Part shown: positions 62,993 to 64,000 of the stretch, piece after piece
Layout of the letters: each line of letters opens with the position of its first letter
Position numbering within the stretch: position 1 is the first letter of the stretch
From: Neoceratodus forsteri
Lineage: Eukaryota > Chordata > Ceratodontiformes > Ceratodontidae
DNA length: 64,000 bases
NCBI GenBank assembly: GCA_016271365.2
Contig: CM028129.1
Span: 844,272,001 to 844,336,000, forward strand
Direction of reading: 5' to 3'
Program-made: the position numbers and the translations under genes
The notes under the pieces: model-generated
Databases searched by the model: none
What the model was told of the DNA's origin: nothing
The model's input: only the letters and a program-made list of their open reading frames with translations

Positions 62993-64000
62993 GGGAAGAC
63001 AATCGATTGGTGCCCACAGTGTGCAACACAGCCCTGACATGGTGGCACACTGGAACAGCACAGTGCAATGTGACCAGTATGCATGCATGATGTAAATGGC
63101 ACACACATGACCACATCACTGTGAGTACAGAATATGCACAGGGACAATGTCCAGGCCATAGTCATGCCATGTGGTCTATGTATGTTGTGGGCAGACATGC
63201 AACCACAGGAACCTGACAATACATCTGCCTAGCATCACACAGTCATGAGTGCTACACACCACACAGGTGCTGTGCAATGTATACAGTGAAAGCATGGCCA
63301 TGGCACATGTATGGGCGTTGTGGACCACAGTACACAGAAGGAGATGGCCACAGGCAACAGTACAATACAACCATGGAATAGTAGTGGATGCACCATGCAC
63401 AGCACTCATGAAGAACACAGTGGGATAACAGTGCCACATATACTGCCCAGCGGTGTGTTGACTGATGTGCCCACAGTGGAGCACAGGCCACCACACGCAG
63501 TCTGATGTGCAGGGTGCAAGGAGGCAGTCATGACCATGCCACCATGTCACCGACACAGATGTGACACAGGGCCACTGAATGGCTGATATGCAACACCCAG
63601 GGTGCAGATGCAGTACAGCAGGACAGTAGCACAATGGAGGGTATGTTCCCATGTAGGCAAGTGCAACATGCAGAGTACAGCACCTGCATGGTGCAGGCAT
63701 GCAGGACACACCATGATGCAGCAGTGCAGGACTGCGAGCAGCCATGTGCTGCCACAACACAGGCCCAAAGACTGTGTGGGCAGGCTGGGCAGTGTCCAGG
63801 TACACCATACCACAGGAAGCAGTAGGTGTGTGCAGTGCCCTCCCCAGAAGCACAGCACCATGGGCACCCTATGGCCATGTGCCCTCAGGACCAGTGACAT
63901 GACACAGGGCAAACATACATATGTTAGTGACCCAGTGCCAAATAGGGTACCAAACATGCCCCACTCAACAAGGTATGTAACACAAGTAGACAACATAGAA

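Larger units (their letters stand above)
61210..64000. repeat. C,A-rich block, probably a decayed DNA element
   Basis: From 61.2 kb to the window end the plus strand is rich in CACA, ACAG and TGCA words and poor in TATA-like words, unlike the flanks. Long minus-strand open stretches (63,176-63,853, 225 residues; 63,547-63,996) are Cys/His/Leu-rich because of this composition and show no domain. Apart from the 24-bp repeat, the possible Myb-like remnant and the C run, I recognise nothing. Confidence 0.35.

Noticed and set aside
63176..63853. 225-codon minus-strand open stretch, Cys/His-rich
   Set aside because: The richness follows from the CA/TG-biased composition. The spacing of Cys and His fits no zinc-finger family, and overlapping frames look alike.

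Overview
The window reads as intergenic DNA from a large, repeat-rich vertebrate genome. I find no host gene with exon structure, no rRNA or tRNA gene, no CRISPR array and no bacterial-type operon. CR1, L2-type and L1 LINEs occur together with tRNA-derived SINEs (one family with a MIR/CORE-like body), Harbinger-like and mariner-like DNA elements, and a local satellite. That mix suggests a non-mammalian tetrapod, for example an amphibian such as a caecilian, or a reptile. This is an inference from repeat content only and I cannot name the species.

Layout. 1-9.2 kb: the 3' part of an L2-type LINE (+), CR1 fragments, a long degenerate L2-type LINE (-, 3.57-7.15 kb), another LINE 3' end and a split CR1. 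9.74-16.03 kb: a full-length L1 (+) flanked by a 15-bp target duplication. 16.4-18.5 kb: a 550-bp SINE with target duplications and two CORE-type SINEs. 20.1-21.1 kb: an unclassified GC-richer block. 21.6-24.35 kb: a degenerate L2 (-). 25.5-27.9 kb: a CR1 (-) carrying a TA-flanked mariner-type MITE and abutted by an ORF1-only, HAL1-like L1 derivative (27,895-29,448, -).

30.2-40.8 kb is a three-level nest. An L2 (-) is split at about 31,670/38,730 by a roughly 7-kb CR1 (-). That CR1 has a GDSL-esterase-type ORF1, a nearly open ORF2 and two tandem 389-bp units in its 5' UTR. It is itself interrupted by a fold-back Harbinger-like transposon (34,089-35,707) and by a 3' CR1 fragment (37,397-38,083, +). 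A second member of the fold-back transposon family lies at 41,730-43,436 and carries about 60-bp minisatellite arms in inverted orientation.

44-50 kb: an L2-type 3' end (-), then about 4-5 kb of strongly pyrimidine-biased DNA with a satellite of about 160 bp per unit, and a hairpin-ended element. 50-64 kb: a CORE SINE, an inverted repeat pair (50.45 and 60.72 kb), old local duplications, a BED-finger-like remnant, a nearly complete L2 (56.4-60.7 kb, -) and a C,A-rich block holding a possible Myb/SANT-like C-terminal remnant.

Nothing here acts as a pathway. The elements record successive insertions. No element examined is intact: the LINE reading frames carry stops, frameshifts and, in several cases, substitutions in catalytic motifs. 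Boundaries without a target duplication are approximate.
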